62,485 nucleotides of DNA, from assembly GCA_024697645.1 (NCBI GenBank), contig JAILFH010000026.1:1-62485 (forward strand), written 5' to 3'. The first letter of the stretch is position 1. The number at the start of each line of letters is the position of its first letter. Origin of the DNA: Prevotella sp. GTDB taxonomy: Bacteria > Bacteroidota > Bacteroidia > Bacteroidales > Bacteroidaceae. The notes under the pieces are model-generated. The model was not told the DNA's origin and did not search any database. It saw only the letters and a program-made list of their open reading frames with translations. Positions 61,726-62,485 of this stretch are shown here, in pieces. Made by a program: the position numbers and the translations under genes.

Positions 61726-62485
61726 CTATCCTACAGTTCCTTCCAGCGAGACACTGAGGAGTTTCTGGGCCTCAACGGCAAACTCCATAGGTAGTTTGTT
61801 GAGTACCTCCTTGGCATAGCCGTTCACGATGAGTCCAACGGCCTGCTCCGTGGGGATGCCACGCTGGTTGCAGTAGAACAGCTGGTCTTCGGAAATCTTC
61901 GACGTCGTGGCCTCGTGTTCAAAGATGGCCGTGGGGTTGTGCACGTCCATGTAGGGGAATGTGTGGGCGCCGCAGTCGGAGCCCAGCAGCAGCGAGTCGC
62001 AGGAGGAGTAGTTGCGGGCGTTCTCAGCTTTCGCTGTGGCACGGACCAAGCCACGATAGGAGTTCTGCGAGTGGCCTGCCGAGATACCTTTTGAGATGAT
62101 GGTGCTCTTGGTGTTGCGCCCCATGTGAATCATCTTCGTACCGGTGTCGGCCTCCTGGTAGTTGTTGGTCACGGCAACGGAATAGAACTCGGCAACGCTG
62201 TTGTCGCCGCGGAGCACACACGAGGGATATTTCCACGTGATGGCCGAGCCCGTCTCCACTTGTGTCCACGAGAGCTTTGAGTCTACGCCGCGCAAATCGC
62301 CACGCTTCGTCACGAGGTTCAGCACGCCTCCACGGCCGTTCTCATCGCCGGGATACCAGTTTTGCACCGTGGAGTACTTCACCTCGGCGCGATCGTTGAC
62401 AATGATTTCAACGATGGCGGCATGCAACTGGTTCTCGTCGCGCATCGGAGCCGTGCAGCCTTCGAGGTAAGAGACGTACGAGTCG
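61726..62485 (-). CDS. sufB: Fe-S cluster assembly protein SufB, C-terminal part
   Basis: 253 residues are present; the gene is cut by the right edge. The start of the visible part reads [18 protein letters not shown], then [36 protein letters not shown]-type [16 protein letters not shown] and [21 protein letters not shown] near the C terminus. This is the SufB core that builds the nascent [4Fe-4S] cluster. Suf order sufB-sufC-sufD is the standard one for the phylum. Confidence 0.96.
   Translation of the reverse strand, partial: DSYVSYLEGCTAPMRDENQLHAAIVEIIVNDRAEVKYSTVQNWYPGDENGRGGVLNLVTKRGDLRGVDSKLSWTQVETGSAITWKYPSCVLRGDNSVAEFYSVAVTNNYQEADTGTKMIHMGRNTKSTIISKGISAGHSQNSYRGLVRATAKAENARNYSSCDSLLLGSDCGAHTFPYMDVHNPTAIFEHEATTSKISEDQLFYCNQRGIPTEQAVGLIVNGYAKEVLNKLPMEFAVEAQKLLSVSLEGTVG

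Overview
The window is a chromosomal segment of a member of the Bacteroidales, most likely Prevotellaceae. The signs are repeated vegetative promoters of the Bacteroidetes type (TTG, about 20 bp, TANNTTTG), a SusC/RagA-type TonB-dependent transporter, an N-succinylornithine-type carbamoyltransferase (ArgF'), lineage-typical families (DUF2851, DUF4290, cupin-XRE next to an AMP-dependent ligase) and mostly absent Shine-Dalgarno sequences. No phage, transposase, CRISPR array or obvious genomic island is present; most of the content is core metabolism and housekeeping.

Layout. 1-2291: 5' part of a SusC-type gene, a solitary small transcription unit (promoter, strong RBS, 39-codon ORF, terminator), a 22-bp palindromic repeat array and a 343-bp inverted-repeat element. 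2292-7706 (minus): GH2 glycosidase, butyrate kinase, phosphotransbutyrylase, small lipoprotein. 7804-12392 (plus): PafA-like alkaline phosphatase, DUF2851 protein, Na/Pi cotransporter. 12924-20420 (minus): threonine aldolase-like enzyme, then a proline/arginine cluster (AMP-ligase, proC, proB, proA, argF') led by a cupin-XRE regulator. 20497-28875 (minus): a carbohydrate operon with DUF2264, GH105, two glycosyltransferases and a very large GH78 plus sialidase-like fusion. 28961-31155 (minus): yicC, gmk, nadD. 31248-35732 (plus): tsaB, DUF4290, murA, rimM, dxr. 35883-39475: recO (minus), tRNA-Glu, rpsT, gyrB (plus). 39476-40492: terminator, a structured RNA candidate and a repeat array. 40493-49100 (minus): dprA, ECF sigma factor, argB, speA, aroK, topA, Nudix. 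49168-54299 (minus): CapA-like, DUF3160/YARHG, a small secreted protein and a thioredoxin-fold lipoprotein without CXXC. 54433-57542 (plus): isochorismatase-family hydrolase and pnp. 57543-58598: array and second 343-bp element. 58599-62485 (minus): a probable anti-sigma protein behind an ECF-type promoter, then sufD, sufC and the 3' part of sufB.

How it fits together. The central metabolic genes cover proline synthesis (ProB, ProA, ProC), arginine synthesis and use (ArgB, ArgF', SpeA), acyl-phosphate energy conservation (Ptb, Buk), isoprenoid and peptidoglycan precursors (Dxr, MurA), Fe-S assembly (SufBCD) and RNA turnover (Pnp). The accessory part is glycan-oriented: SusC, GH2, GH78/sialidase, GH105 and DUF2264 suggest use of rhamnose- and uronate-containing plant polysaccharides.

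The most unusual content is intergenic. Four arrays of roughly 22-bp near-palindromic units occur in four gaps, three of them between convergent genes. Two 343-bp elements with perfect 18-bp terminal inverted repeats lie in opposite orientation, each next to one of these arrays. Several 14-16 bp short tandem repeats mark other gaps, and one such repeat lies inside a coding region. The compact small-ORF unit at 1271-1571 and the RNA candidate at about 39833-40055 also deserve attention. All functional calls are from reading the sequence and family knowledge; no database search was run.
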